Shown in pieces: positions 1 to 7,968 of a DNA stretch of 64,000 bases (position 1 is its first letter; every line of letters starts with the position of its first letter). A program made the position numbers and the translations under genes. Source of the stretch: Pseudomonas fluorescens. Its GTDB lineage: Bacteria; Pseudomonadota; Gammaproteobacteria; Pseudomonadales; Pseudomonadaceae. Under the pieces are notes generated by a model, which was given only the letters and a program-made list of their open reading frames with translations, had not been told where the DNA came from and did not search any database. The DNA is taken from the NCBI RefSeq assembly GCF_001648775.1, contig NZ_LVEJ01000002.1:293693-357692 (forward strand), read 5' to 3'.

Positions 1-274
1 GGATGTACAACTCGCTCATCAGCGTGCACAGGCTCTGCACCTTGTGCGGCGTCAGCTCGGTGACGTGCGCACCACGACGCGGCAGGATCGCGATCAGGTG
101 GCGGCGTTCGAGGATCAGCAAAGCTTCGCGGACCGAGCCGCGGCTGACATTCAGCGCCAGCGTGACCTTCTGTTCCTGGATGCGCTCTCCCGGCTTCATT
201 TCGCCACGAATGATGCGTTCGGCGAGGTGGTGAGCGATTTGCTCGGCGAGGCTGTCCGGCGCCTTGAACGTCAT
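1..274 (-). CDS. GntR-family transcriptional regulator, N-terminal part (runs off the window)
   Basis: The reverse strand reads from an ATG at 274 through about 91 codons to the window edge without a stop. The visible part is a GntR winged helix-turn-helix: an N-terminal helix with AEQIAHHLAERII, then GEMKPGERIQEQ, then the recognition segment NVSRGSVREALLILE, then the wing with PRRGAHV. The effector-binding domain, probably FCD type, lies outside the window, so the subfamily is inferred. The gene is divergent from the xanthine dehydrogenase operon at 565, with 290 bp between them that hold dyad sequences. It is therefore a likely regulator of purine catabolism, but this rests on position only. 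Confidence 0.85.
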   Translation of the reverse strand, partial: MTFKAPDSLAEQIAHHLAERIIRGEMKPGERIQEQKVTLALNVSRGSVREALLILERRHLIAILPRRGAHVTELTPHKVQSLCTLMSELYI

Positions 275-411
275 GGTTGTCCTTCAAACTCTATCGATCT
301 GCACAAGCGGCGCAGTGTAGCGCAAATGCAAGGTCATGGCGGAGTGCCCACTCAGCGGTTTTTGGCACGAATCCCGCAGTTTTCTTTAGAAAACCAAACA
401 AAAAACCAGGC

Positions 412-507
412 TGACCAATGAAGGTCAATACTGAATAGACACGCTGTTGATCGACGAAATGCATTTTCCTGACCTTTAAGTCAGAAAACCATTGACCGAA
501 AAGTCAG
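412..507. promoter_or_regulatory. Three TGAC...GTCA dyads between the GntR gene and xdhA
   Basis: Three imperfect inverted repeats lie in the divergent gap: TGACC-N6-GGTCA at 412-427, CTGAC-N6-GTCAG at 469-484 and TGAC-N6-GTCA at 493-506. The second and third start 23 bp apart, about two helical turns, so a dimeric regulator could bind both on one face of the DNA. The GntR protein encoded next door is the obvious candidate. The rest of the gap (275-564) shows no gene and no convincing sigma-70 promoter to me. Confidence 0.4.
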
Positions 508-564
508 ACCTGCTAAATTCGGTTCAAGTCGGTTAACAACAATAATGAGTCTGCGAGGCCTTCC

Positions 565-2019
565 GTGATCCAGTTTTTACTTAACCAGGAACTCCGTAGC
601 GAGCACGCCCTGGACCCGAATCTGACTGTGCTCAATTACCTGCGTGAACACGTCGGTAAATCGGGCACCAAAGAAGGTTGCGCCAGCGGTGACTGCGGCG
701 CCTGCACCGTAGTGGTCGGCGAGTTGCAAACGGATGACGATGGCCGCGAACACATTCGCTATCGCAGCCTCAATTCGTGCCTGACTTTTGTGTCGTCGCT
801 GCACGGCAAACAACTGATCAGCGTCGAAGATCTCAAACACAAAGGCGAACTGCACAGCGTGCAGAAAGCCATGGTCGAATGCCACGGCTCGCAGTGCGGC
901 TTCTGCACCCCCGGTTTCGTCATGTCGCTGTTCGCCCTGCAAAAGAACAGCGACGCACCGGATCACGCCAAGGCCCACGAAGCGCTGGCCGGCAACCTCT
1001 GCCGCTGCACCGGCTACCGGCCGATTCTGGCGGCGGCCGAGCAATCGTGCTGCGGCAAGCAACCGGATCAGTTCGATTCCCGCGAAGCGCAAACCATCGA
1101 GCGCCTCAAAGCCATCGCCCCGACCGATATCGGCGAACTCAACAGCGGTGACAAGCGCTGCCTGGTGCCGCTGACCGTCGCTGATCTGGCCGATCTCTAC
1201 GACGCTTATCCACAAGCGCGCCTGCTCGCTGGCGGCACCGATCTGGCGCTGGAAGTCACCCAGTTCCACCGCACCCTGCCGGTGATGATCTACGTCGGCA
1301 ACGTCGCGGAAATGAAGCGCATCGAAACCTTCGATGACCGCATCGAAATCGGCGCCGCCACTGCCCTCTCCGACTGCTACGAAGCGCTGAACGCCGAGTA
1401 CCCGGACTTCGGCGAACTGCTGCACCGTTTCGCCTCGCTGCAAATCCGCAACCAGGGCACCCTCGGCGGCAACATCGGCAACGCCTCGCCGATTGGTGAC
1501 TCGCCACCGCTGCTGATCGCCCTCGGCGCGCAGGTTGTGCTGTGCAAAGGCGAAACCCGCCGCACCCTGAACCTCGACGATTACTTCATCGATTACAAAG
1601 TCACGGCCCGTCAGGAAAGTGAATTCATCGAGAAGATCATCGTCCCGCGCGCCAGCGCCGAGCAGTTGTTCCGCGCCTACAAAGTCTCCAAGCGTCTGGA
1701 CGACGACATCTCCGCCGTCTGCGCCGCGTTCAACCTGCGCGTCGAAAACGGCGTGATCGCCGATGCGCGCATGGCCTTCGGTGGTATGGCCGCAATCCCG
1801 AAACGCGCGGCCCATTGTGAAGCCGCGCTGATCGGTGCGCCGTTCAACAATTCCGTGGTCGAACGTGCCTGCGCCGCACTGGCGGAAGATTTCACCCCGC
1901 TCTCGGACTTCCGCGCCAGCAAGGAATACCGCCTGCTCAGCGCGCAGAACCTCCTGCGTAAATACTTCATCGAACTGCAAACACCGCACATCGAGACTCG
2001 GGTGACCGCTTATGTCTAA
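565..2019 (+). CDS. xdhA: Xanthine dehydrogenase small subunit (2Fe-2S and FAD domains)
   Basis: This 484-residue protein is the electron-transfer subunit of xanthine dehydrogenase, which oxidises hypoxanthine to xanthine to urate in the cytoplasm. The N-terminal plant-type 2Fe-2S domain shows C39, C44 and C47 in GCASGDCGAC. The helical 2Fe-2S domain shows CGFCTPGF near residue 112 and LCRCTGYRPI near 147. A FAD-binding domain follows from about residue 195, with LLAGGTDLALE and GTLGGNIGNASP. The start codon is GTG. The 3' end overlaps xdhB by 8 bp, which indicates translational coupling. Length and domain order fit the bacterial XdhA family. The substrate could in principle be a related purine, but the adjacent xdhC and guaD support xanthine. 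Confidence 0.95.
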   Translation: MIQFLLNQELRSEHALDPNLTVLNYLREHVGKSGTKEGCASGDCGACTVVVGELQTDDDGREHIRYRSLNSCLTFVSSLHGKQLISVEDLKHKGELHSVQKAMVECHGSQCGFCTPGFVMSLFALQKNSDAPDHAKAHEALAGNLCRCTGYRPILAAAEQSCCGKQPDQFDSREAQTIERLKAIAPTDIGELNSGDKRCLVPLTVADLADLYDAYPQARLLAGGTDLALEVTQFHRTLPVMIYVGNVAEMKRIETFDDRIEIGAATALSDCYEALNAEYPDFGELLHRFASLQIRNQGTLGGNIGNASPIGDSPPLLIALGAQVVLCKGETRRTLNLDDYFIDYKVTARQESEFIEKIIVPRASAEQLFRAYKVSKRLDDDISAVCAAFNLRVENGVIADARMAFGGMAAIPKRAAHCEAALIGAPFNNSVVERACAALAEDFTPLSDFRASKEYRLLSAQNLLRKYFIELQTPHIETRVTAYV

Positions 2020-4411
2020 CCATCACGGCGTAGAAAAAACCCAAGCTGAACTGGCTGAATTGTTCGCCAAGGATCTGACCTCCGGTGTCGGCCGCAGCGT
2101 CAAACACGACAGCGCCGCCAAGCACGTGTCCGGTGAAGCGCAGTACATCGATGACCGCCTGGAATTTCCCAACCAGTTGCACCTGTATGCACGCATGTCG
2201 GATCGCGCCCACGCGAAAATCATCAGCATCGACACCTCGCCGTGCTACGCCTTCGAAGGCGTGCGCATCGCCATCACCCACGAAGACGTGCCGGGCCTGA
2301 AAGACATCGGCCCGTTGATGCCGGGCGATCCGCTGCTGGCCATCGATGACGTGCAGTTCGTTGGTCAACCGGTGCTCGCCGTCGCGGCGAAAGACCTGGA
2401 AACCGCGCGCAAAGCCGCGATGGCCGCGATCATCGAATACGAAGACCTCGAACCTGTGCTCGACGTGGTTGAAGCCTTGCGCAAACGCCACTTCGTGCTC
2501 GACAGCCACACCCACCAGCGCGGCGATTCGGTCTCGGCATTGGCCACGGCTGAACACCGCATTCAAGGCACGCTGCACATCGGCGGTCAGGAACACTTTT
2601 ATCTGGAGACGCAAATCTCCTCGGTAATGCCGACCGAAGACGGCGGCATGATCGTTTACTGCTCGACGCAGAACCCGACCGAAGTACAAAAACTGGTCGC
2701 CGAAGTGCTCGACGTGTCGATGAACAAAATCGTCGTCGACATGCGCCGCATGGGCGGTGGTTTCGGCGGCAAGGAAACTCAAGCAGCGAGCCCGGCCTGC
2801 CTGTGCGCGGTGGTTGCGCACCTCACCGGCCAGCCGACCAAGATGCGCCTGCCGCGCGTCGAAGACATGCTGATGACCGGCAAGCGCCACCCGTTCTACG
2901 TCGAATACGACGTCGGCTTCGACAGCACCGGGCGCCTGCACGGGATCAACATGGACCTGGCTGGCAACTGCGGCTGCTCGCCGGACTTGTCCGCGTCGAT
3001 CGTTGACCGCGCGATGTTCCACTCGGACAACTCGTACTACCTCGGCGATGCGACCATTAACGGTCACCGCTGCAAGACCAACACCGCGTCGAACACCGCT
3101 TACCGTGGTTTCGGTGGCCCGCAAGGCATGGTCGCGATCGAAGAAGTGATGGACGCGATTGCCCGTCACCTGCAGCTCGATCCGCTGGCGGTTCGCAAGG
3201 CCAACTACTACGGCAAGACCGAGCGCAACGTCACCCATTACTACCAGACCGTCGAGCACAACATGCTCGAAGAGATGACCGCTGAACTGGAAGAAAGCAG
3301 CCAGTACCACGAACGCCGTGAAGCGATCCGCCGCTACAACGCCAACAGCCCGATCCTGAAAAAAGGCCTCGCGCTGACGCCGGTGAAGTTCGGTATTTCC
3401 TTCACCGCGAGCTTCTTGAACCAGGCAGGCGCCTTGATCCACATCTACACCGACGGCAGCATCCATCTGAACCACGGCGGCACGGAAATGGGTCAGGGCC
3501 TGAACACCAAAGTCGCGCAAGTCGTGGCTGAAGTGTTCCAGGTTGAAATCGATCGCGTGCAGATCACCGCGACTAACACCGACAAAGTGCCAAACACCTC
3601 ACCAACCGCGGCTTCCAGTGGTGCTGACCTGAACGGTAAAGCGGCGCAGAACGCGGCGGAAATCATCAAGAAGCGCCTGATCGAATTCGCTGCGCGTCAC
3701 TACAAAGTCACTGAAGAAGACGTTGAATTCCACAACGGCCATGTGCGGGTTCGTGACCATATTCTGACTTTCGAAGCGCTGATCCAGCAGGCGTATTTCA
3801 ATCAGGTCTCGCTGTCGAGCACCGGCTTCTACAAAACGCCGAAAATCTACTACGACCGCAGCCAGGCGCGCGGCCGTCCGTTCTACTACTTCGCCTTTGG
3901 CGCGGCGTGCTGCGAAGTGATCGTCGACACCCTGACCGGCGAGTACAAGATGCTGCGTACCGACATCCTGCACGACGTCGGCGCTTCGCTGAACCCGTCC
4001 ATCGACATCGGTCAGGTCGAGGGTGGATTCATCCAGGGCATGGGCTGGCTGACCATGGAAGAGCTGGTCTGGAACAACAAAGGCAAGCTGATGACCAACG
4101 GCCCAGCCAGCTACAAGATCCCGGCCGTGGCGGACATGCCGCTCGACTTGCGCGTGAAGCTGGTGGAAAACCGCAAGAATCCGGAAGACACGGTGTTCCA
4201 TTCCAAGGCTGTCGGTGAACCGCCGTTCATGCTCGGGATTGCATCGTGGTGTGCGATCAAGGATGCAGTGGCGAGCCTTGGTGATTACAAGCATCAGCCG
4301 CAGATCGATGCGCCGGCGACGCCGGAGCGGGTGTTGTGGGGGTGTGAGCAGGTGCGTCAGCTCAAAGCGGTGAAAGCCGTCGAAGCTGAAACCGAGTTGG
4401 CTCCGCTCTAG
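2012..4411 (+). CDS. xdhB: Xanthine dehydrogenase large subunit (molybdopterin-binding)
   Basis: The 799-residue catalytic subunit binds the molybdenum cofactor and hydroxylates hypoxanthine and xanthine. An aldehyde oxidase/xanthine dehydrogenase a/b hammerhead domain (about residues 20-140) precedes the molybdopterin domains. Family motifs are present: GGGFGGKE near residue 250, YRGFGGPQG near 367, GTEMGQGLNTK near 490, and KAVGEPPFMLG near 735, which carries the glutamate used as base in this family. It overlaps xdhA by 8 bp and is followed after a REP element by xdhC. Codon use resembles the neighbours and nothing suggests disruption. Confidence 0.95.
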   Translation: MSNHHGVEKTQAELAELFAKDLTSGVGRSVKHDSAAKHVSGEAQYIDDRLEFPNQLHLYARMSDRAHAKIISIDTSPCYAFEGVRIAITHEDVPGLKDIGPLMPGDPLLAIDDVQFVGQPVLAVAAKDLETARKAAMAAIIEYEDLEPVLDVVEALRKRHFVLDSHTHQRGDSVSALATAEHRIQGTLHIGGQEHFYLETQISSVMPTEDGGMIVYCSTQNPTEVQKLVAEVLDVSMNKIVVDMRRMGGGFGGKETQAASPACLCAVVAHLTGQPTKMRLPRVEDMLMTGKRHPFYVEYDVGFDSTGRLHGINMDLAGNCGCSPDLSASIVDRAMFHSDNSYYLGDATINGHRCKTNTASNTAYRGFGGPQGMVAIEEVMDAIARHLQLDPLAVRKANYYGKTERNVTHYYQTVEHNMLEEMTAELEESSQYHERREAIRRYNANSPILKKGLALTPVKFGISFTASFLNQAGALIHIYTDGSIHLNHGGTEMGQGLNTKVAQVVAEVFQVEIDRVQITATNTDKVPNTSPTAASSGADLNGKAAQNAAEIIKKRLIEFAARHYKVTEEDVEFHNGHVRVRDHILTFEALIQQAYFNQVSLSSTGFYKTPKIYYDRSQARGRPFYYFAFGAACCEVIVDTLTGEYKMLRTDILHDVGASLNPSIDIGQVEGGFIQGMGWLTMEELVWNNKGKLMTNGPASYKIPAVADMPLDLRVKLVENRKNPEDTVFHSKAVGEPPFMLGIASWCAIKDAVASLGDYKHQPQIDAPATPERVLWGCEQVRQLKAVKAVEAETELAPL

Positions 4412-4427
4412 GACCGAGGCGCGGCCA

Positions 4428-4493
4428 TTCGCGAGCAGGCTCGCTCCCACATTTGGAATGCATTCCCCTGTGGGAGCGAGCTTGCTCGCGAAG
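4428..4493. repeat. Paired REP element, CTCCCAC ends inward
   Basis: Two inverted REP copies (TTCGCGAGCAGGCTCGCTCCCAC and its reverse complement with minor changes) flank a 17-bp spacer containing GGAATGCATTCC. It lies between xdhB and xdhC inside the operon, so it could act as an mRNA-stabilising or attenuating stem. Confidence 0.9.
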
Positions 4494-4529
4494 AGGCCCG
4501 AACAGACAACGATGTTGTAGGGGTGAACT

Positions 4530-5387
4530 ATGTACAACTGGATCGACGCCCTCGCCGACCTGCAGAACCAGGGCGAACCCTGCGTTCTGGTGACGATCAT
4601 CGAAGAACTCGGCTCGACGCCACGCAACGCCGGCTCGAAAATGGTCATCAGTGCTAACCAGAGCTTCGACACCATCGGTGGCGGGCATCTGGAATACAAA
4701 GCCATGCAGATCGCCCGCGAGATGCTCGCCAGCGGCAAGCAGGACACTCATCTGGAGCGCTTCAGCCTCGGCGCCAGCCTTGGCCAGTGCTGCGGCGGCG
4801 CCACCGTGTTGCTGTTCGAGCCGATGGGCCAGGTGCAGGCGCAAATCGCCGTGTTCGGTGCCGGCCACGTTGGCCGCGCCTTGGTGCCATTGCTCGCCAG
4901 CCTGCCCTGCCGGGTGCGCTGGATCGATTCGCGTGATGCCGAATTCCCCGAACAGATCCCCCACGGCGTGCGTAAAATCGTGTCCGAAGAGCCTGTGGAT
5001 GAAATCGATGACCTGCCCGCCGGCAGTTATTGCATCGTCATGACCCACAACCATCAGCTCGACCTTGAACTCACTGCCGCGATTCTCAAGCGCAACGACT
5101 TCGCCTACTTCGGCCTGATTGGTTCAAAGACCAAACGCGCCAAGTTCGAACACCGTCTGCGGGATCGCGGTTTCGACAGCGGCGTCGTGCAACGCATGCG
5201 CTGCCCGATGGGCATCGGCGAAGTCAAAGGCAAACTGCCTGTGGAAATCGCCATCTCCATCGCCGGCGAAATCATCGCCACCTATAACGCCAACTTCGGC
5301 CAGCAGACTGCCAGCGCCGAACCGATTGCCAAACTGCTGCCGGTTTCACGGCGCAGTCAGGCCGCCAAACTCAAAGCCTCAAACTGA
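4530..5387 (+). CDS. xdhC: Xanthine dehydrogenase accessory protein XdhC
   Basis: XdhC binds molybdenum cofactor, promotes its sulfuration and inserts it into XdhB. The 285-residue protein shows the N-terminal XdhC/CoxI domain (GSTPRNAGSKMV near residue 30, DTIGGGHLE near 50, GQCCGGATVLLFE near 87) and a C-terminal Rossmann-type domain (VFGAGHVGRALVPLL near 110, FGLIGSKTKRAKF near 195, PMGIGEVKGKLPVEIAISIAGE with the usual C-terminal signature). It follows xdhB after 118 bp that are mostly a REP pair, and sits 13 bp before guaD, so the four genes are probably one transcript. Confidence 0.94.
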   Translation: MYNWIDALADLQNQGEPCVLVTIIEELGSTPRNAGSKMVISANQSFDTIGGGHLEYKAMQIAREMLASGKQDTHLERFSLGASLGQCCGGATVLLFEPMGQVQAQIAVFGAGHVGRALVPLLASLPCRVRWIDSRDAEFPEQIPHGVRKIVSEEPVDEIDDLPAGSYCIVMTHNHQLDLELTAAILKRNDFAYFGLIGSKTKRAKFEHRLRDRGFDSGVVQRMRCPMGIGEVKGKLPVEIAISIAGEIIATYNANFGQQTASAEPIAKLLPVSRRSQAAKLKASN

Positions 5388-5400
5388 TTAGAGAACCCTC

Positions 5401-6705
5401 ATGCCTCTGACTCGCAAAGCCTACCGCGCCGCCATCCTGCACAGCATTGCCGACCCCGCCGAAGTCGGGATCGAAGCCTCCTACGAATATTTCGAGGACG
5501 GCCTGCTGGTGGTCGATGGCGGCAAGATCAGCGCCCTTGGCCACGCCAGTGATTTGCTGCCGAACCTGGCGGCGGACATCGAAATCGAGCACTACAAAGA
5601 CGCGCTGATCACCCCGGGCTTCATCGACACGCACATTCACTTTCCGCAAACCGGCATGGTCGGTGCCTACGGCGAGCAACTGCTCGACTGGCTGAACACC
5701 TACACCTTCCCGTGCGAAAGCCAGTTCGGCGACAAGGCTCACGCCGACGAAGTCGCTGACATTTTCGTCAAGGAACTGCTGCGCAACGGCACCACCACCG
5801 CGCTGGTGTTCGGCAGCGTGCACCCGCAGTCGGTGAACTCGTTGTTCGAAGCCGCCGAAAAGCTCGACCTGCGGATGATCGCCGGCAAGGTGATGATGGA
5901 CCGCAACGCGCCGGACTATCTGACCGACACCGCCGAATCGAGCTACGTCGAGAGCAAAGCGCTGATCGAGCGCTGGCACGGCAAGGGTCGCCTGCACTAC
6001 GCGGTCACCCCACGATTCGCCCCGACCAGCACCCCGGAACAACTGACCCTCGCCGGGCAACTGCTGACCGAATACCCGGATCTGTACATGCAGACCCACA
6101 TCAGCGAAAACCTCAAGGAAATCGAGTGGGTCAAGGAGCTGTTCCCGGAGCGCAAGGGCTACCTCGACGTTTACGATCACTACAAACTGCTCGGCGAGCG
6201 CTCGGTGTTCGCCCACGGCGTGCACCTGTGCGACGACGAATGCGCGCGTCTGGCGGAAACCGGCTCGGCGATCTCGTTCTGCCCGACCTCGAACTTCTTC
6301 TTGGGGAGCGGCCTGTTCAATCTGCCGATGGCCGAGAAGCACAAACTCAATGTCGGTCTGGGCACTGACGTCGGCGGCGGCACCAGTTTCTCGCTGCTGC
6401 AGACGCTGAACGAAGCGTACAAAGTGATGCAACTGCAGGGTGCGCGACTGAGCCCGTTCAAGTCGCTGTATCTGGCGACGCTGGGCGGTGCGCGGGCGCT
6501 GCGTCTGGAAGACAAGATCGGTAACCTGCAACCCGGTTCCGATGCCGACTTCCTGGTGCTGGATTACAACGCCACGCCGCTGCTCAGCTATCGCCTGAAG
6601 CAGGCCAACAACATCGCCGAGACGCTGTTTGTGTTGATGACCCTGGGCGATGACCGCACGGTGCAGCAGACGTATGCGGCGGGGGCTTTGGTGCATCAAC
6701 GCTAA
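5401..6705 (+). CDS. guaD: Guanine deaminase
   Basis: GuaD hydrolyses guanine to xanthine and ammonia, feeding the xanthine dehydrogenase encoded upstream. The 434-residue protein is an amidohydrolase-superfamily TIM barrel. The metal-binding HxH is in FIDTHIHFPQTGMVG near residue 80, the later histidines are in QTHISEN near 230 and FAHGVHL near 270, and the metal aspartate is in GLGTDVGGGTSFSLL near 320. The DTHIHFPQ signature separates guanine deaminases from generic deaminases. The start ATG lies 13 bp after xdhC. A strong terminator follows at 6721. Confidence 0.95.
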   Translation: MPLTRKAYRAAILHSIADPAEVGIEASYEYFEDGLLVVDGGKISALGHASDLLPNLAADIEIEHYKDALITPGFIDTHIHFPQTGMVGAYGEQLLDWLNTYTFPCESQFGDKAHADEVADIFVKELLRNGTTTALVFGSVHPQSVNSLFEAAEKLDLRMIAGKVMMDRNAPDYLTDTAESSYVESKALIERWHGKGRLHYAVTPRFAPTSTPEQLTLAGQLLTEYPDLYMQTHISENLKEIEWVKELFPERKGYLDVYDHYKLLGERSVFAHGVHLCDDECARLAETGSAISFCPTSNFFLGSGLFNLPMAEKHKLNVGLGTDVGGGTSFSLLQTLNEAYKVMQLQGARLSPFKSLYLATLGGARALRLEDKIGNLQPGSDADFLVLDYNATPLLSYRLKQANNIAETLFVLMTLGDDRTVQQTYAAGALVHQR

Positions 6706-6720
6706 GCTTTCACAGGCACA

Positions 6721-6760
6721 AAAAAATCCCCCGGAGGTGTTCAGCCCCGGGGGATTTTTT
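6721..6760. terminator. Bidirectional intrinsic terminator between guaD and the convergent GntR gene
   Basis: A perfect 14-bp stem (AAAAAATCCCCCGG paired with CCGGGGGATTTTTT) encloses a 12-nt loop. The A-tract on one side and T-tract on the other let it work on both strands for two convergent genes. Confidence 0.93.
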
Positions 6761-6778
6761 GTTGCCTGTCAGATCGCC

Positions 6779-6844
6779 TTCGCGAGCAGGCTCGCTCCCA
6801 CAGTTGAAATGCATGCCCCTGTGGGAGCGAGCCTGCTCGCGAAG
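6779..6844. repeat. Paired REP element
   Basis: Same arrangement as the pair at 4428: inverted REP copies around a short spacer with AATGCAT. It lies just downstream of the guaD terminator and before the end of the GntR gene. Confidence 0.9.
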
Positions 6845-6863
6845 GGCGCGACTCGGTATCAGC

Positions 6864-7628
6864 TCAGAGCTTGGCCGCAGGACGCCCCGGCTTCTTGGTC
6901 TGCAACAAATGCGAGAACACCGCATGCAGATCATCCGACGCGCCTTCCTCGTCGAGGTTGAGCTTGCTGTCGATGTGATCCATGTGATGCATCATCAGGT
7001 TCACCGCCAACTCAGCGTCGCGCTTCTCGATCGCGTCGATCAACTGCGTGTGTTCGTCGTACGAACAATGCGAACGGTTGCCGCTCTCGTACTGGGCAAT
7101 GATCAGCGAAGTCTGCGAAACCAGGCTGCGCTGGAAGCTGACCAGTGGCGCGTTTTTCGCCGCTTCGGCCAGTTTCAGGTGGAATTCACCCGAGAGACGA
7201 ATGCCGGCACCGCGATCGCCACGGGAGAAGCTGTCGCGCTCGTCGTTGACCATCTGGCGCAATTCGGCGATTTGCTCGGCGGTGGCGTGTTGCACCGCCA
7301 GTTCAGTGATCGCGCGCTCGACCAGTCGGCGGGCCATGAACACCTGACGCGCTTCTTCAACGCTCGGGCTGGCGACCACGGCGCCACGGTTCGGCCGCAA
7401 CAGCACGACGCCTTCATGGGCCAGACGCGACAGCGCGCGGCGAATGATGGTGCGGCTGACCCCGAAGATTTCCCCCAGCGCTTCTTCGCTCAATTTTGTG
7501 CCGGGCGCCAGACGCTGTTCGAGGATGGCCTCGAAGATATGCGCGTAGACAATATCGTCCTGGGTTCCGCTGCGGCCGGCTTTGCCTGCTCGCGGTTGTT
7601 TCTTGAGGGGTTGCAACTGTTCGTTCAT
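6864..7628 (-). CDS. GntR-family (FCD) transcriptional regulator
   Basis: A 254-residue DNA-binding regulator. After a basic N-terminal tail, the winged helix-turn-helix spans about residues 25-95 (LAPGTKLSEEALGEIFGVSRTIIRRALSRL, then RPNRGAVVASP). The remainder is an all-helical FCD ligand domain with conserved metal/ligand positions around EFHLKLAEAA and MMHHMDHID. The start ATG at 7628 is chosen because the open frame upstream runs into non-coding repeat sequence. It is convergent with guaD and divergent from the BenE-type transporter. Likely targets are that transporter, the neighbouring purine genes or itself; the ligand is unknown. Confidence 0.9.
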   Translation of the reverse strand: MNEQLQPLKKQPRAGKAGRSGTQDDIVYAHIFEAILEQRLAPGTKLSEEALGEIFGVSRTIIRRALSRLAHEGVVLLRPNRGAVVASPSVEEARQVFMARRLVERAITELAVQHATAEQIAELRQMVNDERDSFSRGDRGAGIRLSGEFHLKLAEAAKNAPLVSFQRSLVSQTSLIIAQYESGNRSHCSYDEHTQLIDAIEKRDAELAVNLMMHHMDHIDSKLNLDEEGASDDLHAVFSHLLQTKKPGRPAAKL

Positions 7629-7720
7629 GGGCACTCGAGTCGGGAGAACTGCGGCGAATAGACCGTGACTGTAATACGGCACAGTAGGTCGCTGGCAAGT
7701 ATCGCGTAAAAAACAGCGCG

Positions 7721-7732
7721 ATTGTACACAAT
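7721..7732. promoter_or_regulatory. ATTGT-AC-ACAAT dyad upstream of the GntR gene
   Basis: A short inverted repeat (ATTGT/ACAAT around AC) lies 92 bp upstream of the GntR start. GntR-FCD proteins commonly bind such short A/T-flanked palindromes, so this is a candidate autoregulatory operator. The rest of the 7629-7968 gap holds a REP pair and no gene. Confidence 0.4.
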
Positions 7733-7843
7733 GGATGGTGGCAACACGACTGTATGGCTGTTTGTGACCCCGGCTGTATTGCAACGATCCGTTACGTTTG
7801 AGTTTAGGCTTGTTCGCAGAATCCGCTGCTCGCCCACAATTCC

Positions 7844-7936
7844 CTGTGGGAGCGAGCTTGCTCGCGAAGGCGGCGTGACAGTCAATACAGATGTCGACTG
7901 ACACACCGCCTTCGCGAGCAAGCTCGATCCCACAAG
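7844..7936. repeat. Paired REP element, CTCCCAC ends outward
   Basis: Two inverted REP copies lie about 45 bp apart around a spacer with the dyad ACAGTC...GACTGA. The right copy carries one substitution (CTCGATCCCAC). It ends about 30 bp before the transporter start. The long open frame upstream of that start is only this repeat read through. Confidence 0.9.
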
Positions 7937-7968
7937 GGATCTTCATTGGTATAAGGAACACCGCCGTC

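Noticed and set aside
577..3520. Long reverse frames opposite xdhA and xdhB
   Set aside because: Shadows of two clearly conserved xanthine dehydrogenase subunits.
7891..7968. N-terminal extension of the BenE-type transporter
   Set aside because: The extra codons translate a REP element; a good ribosome-binding site precedes the ATG at 7969.
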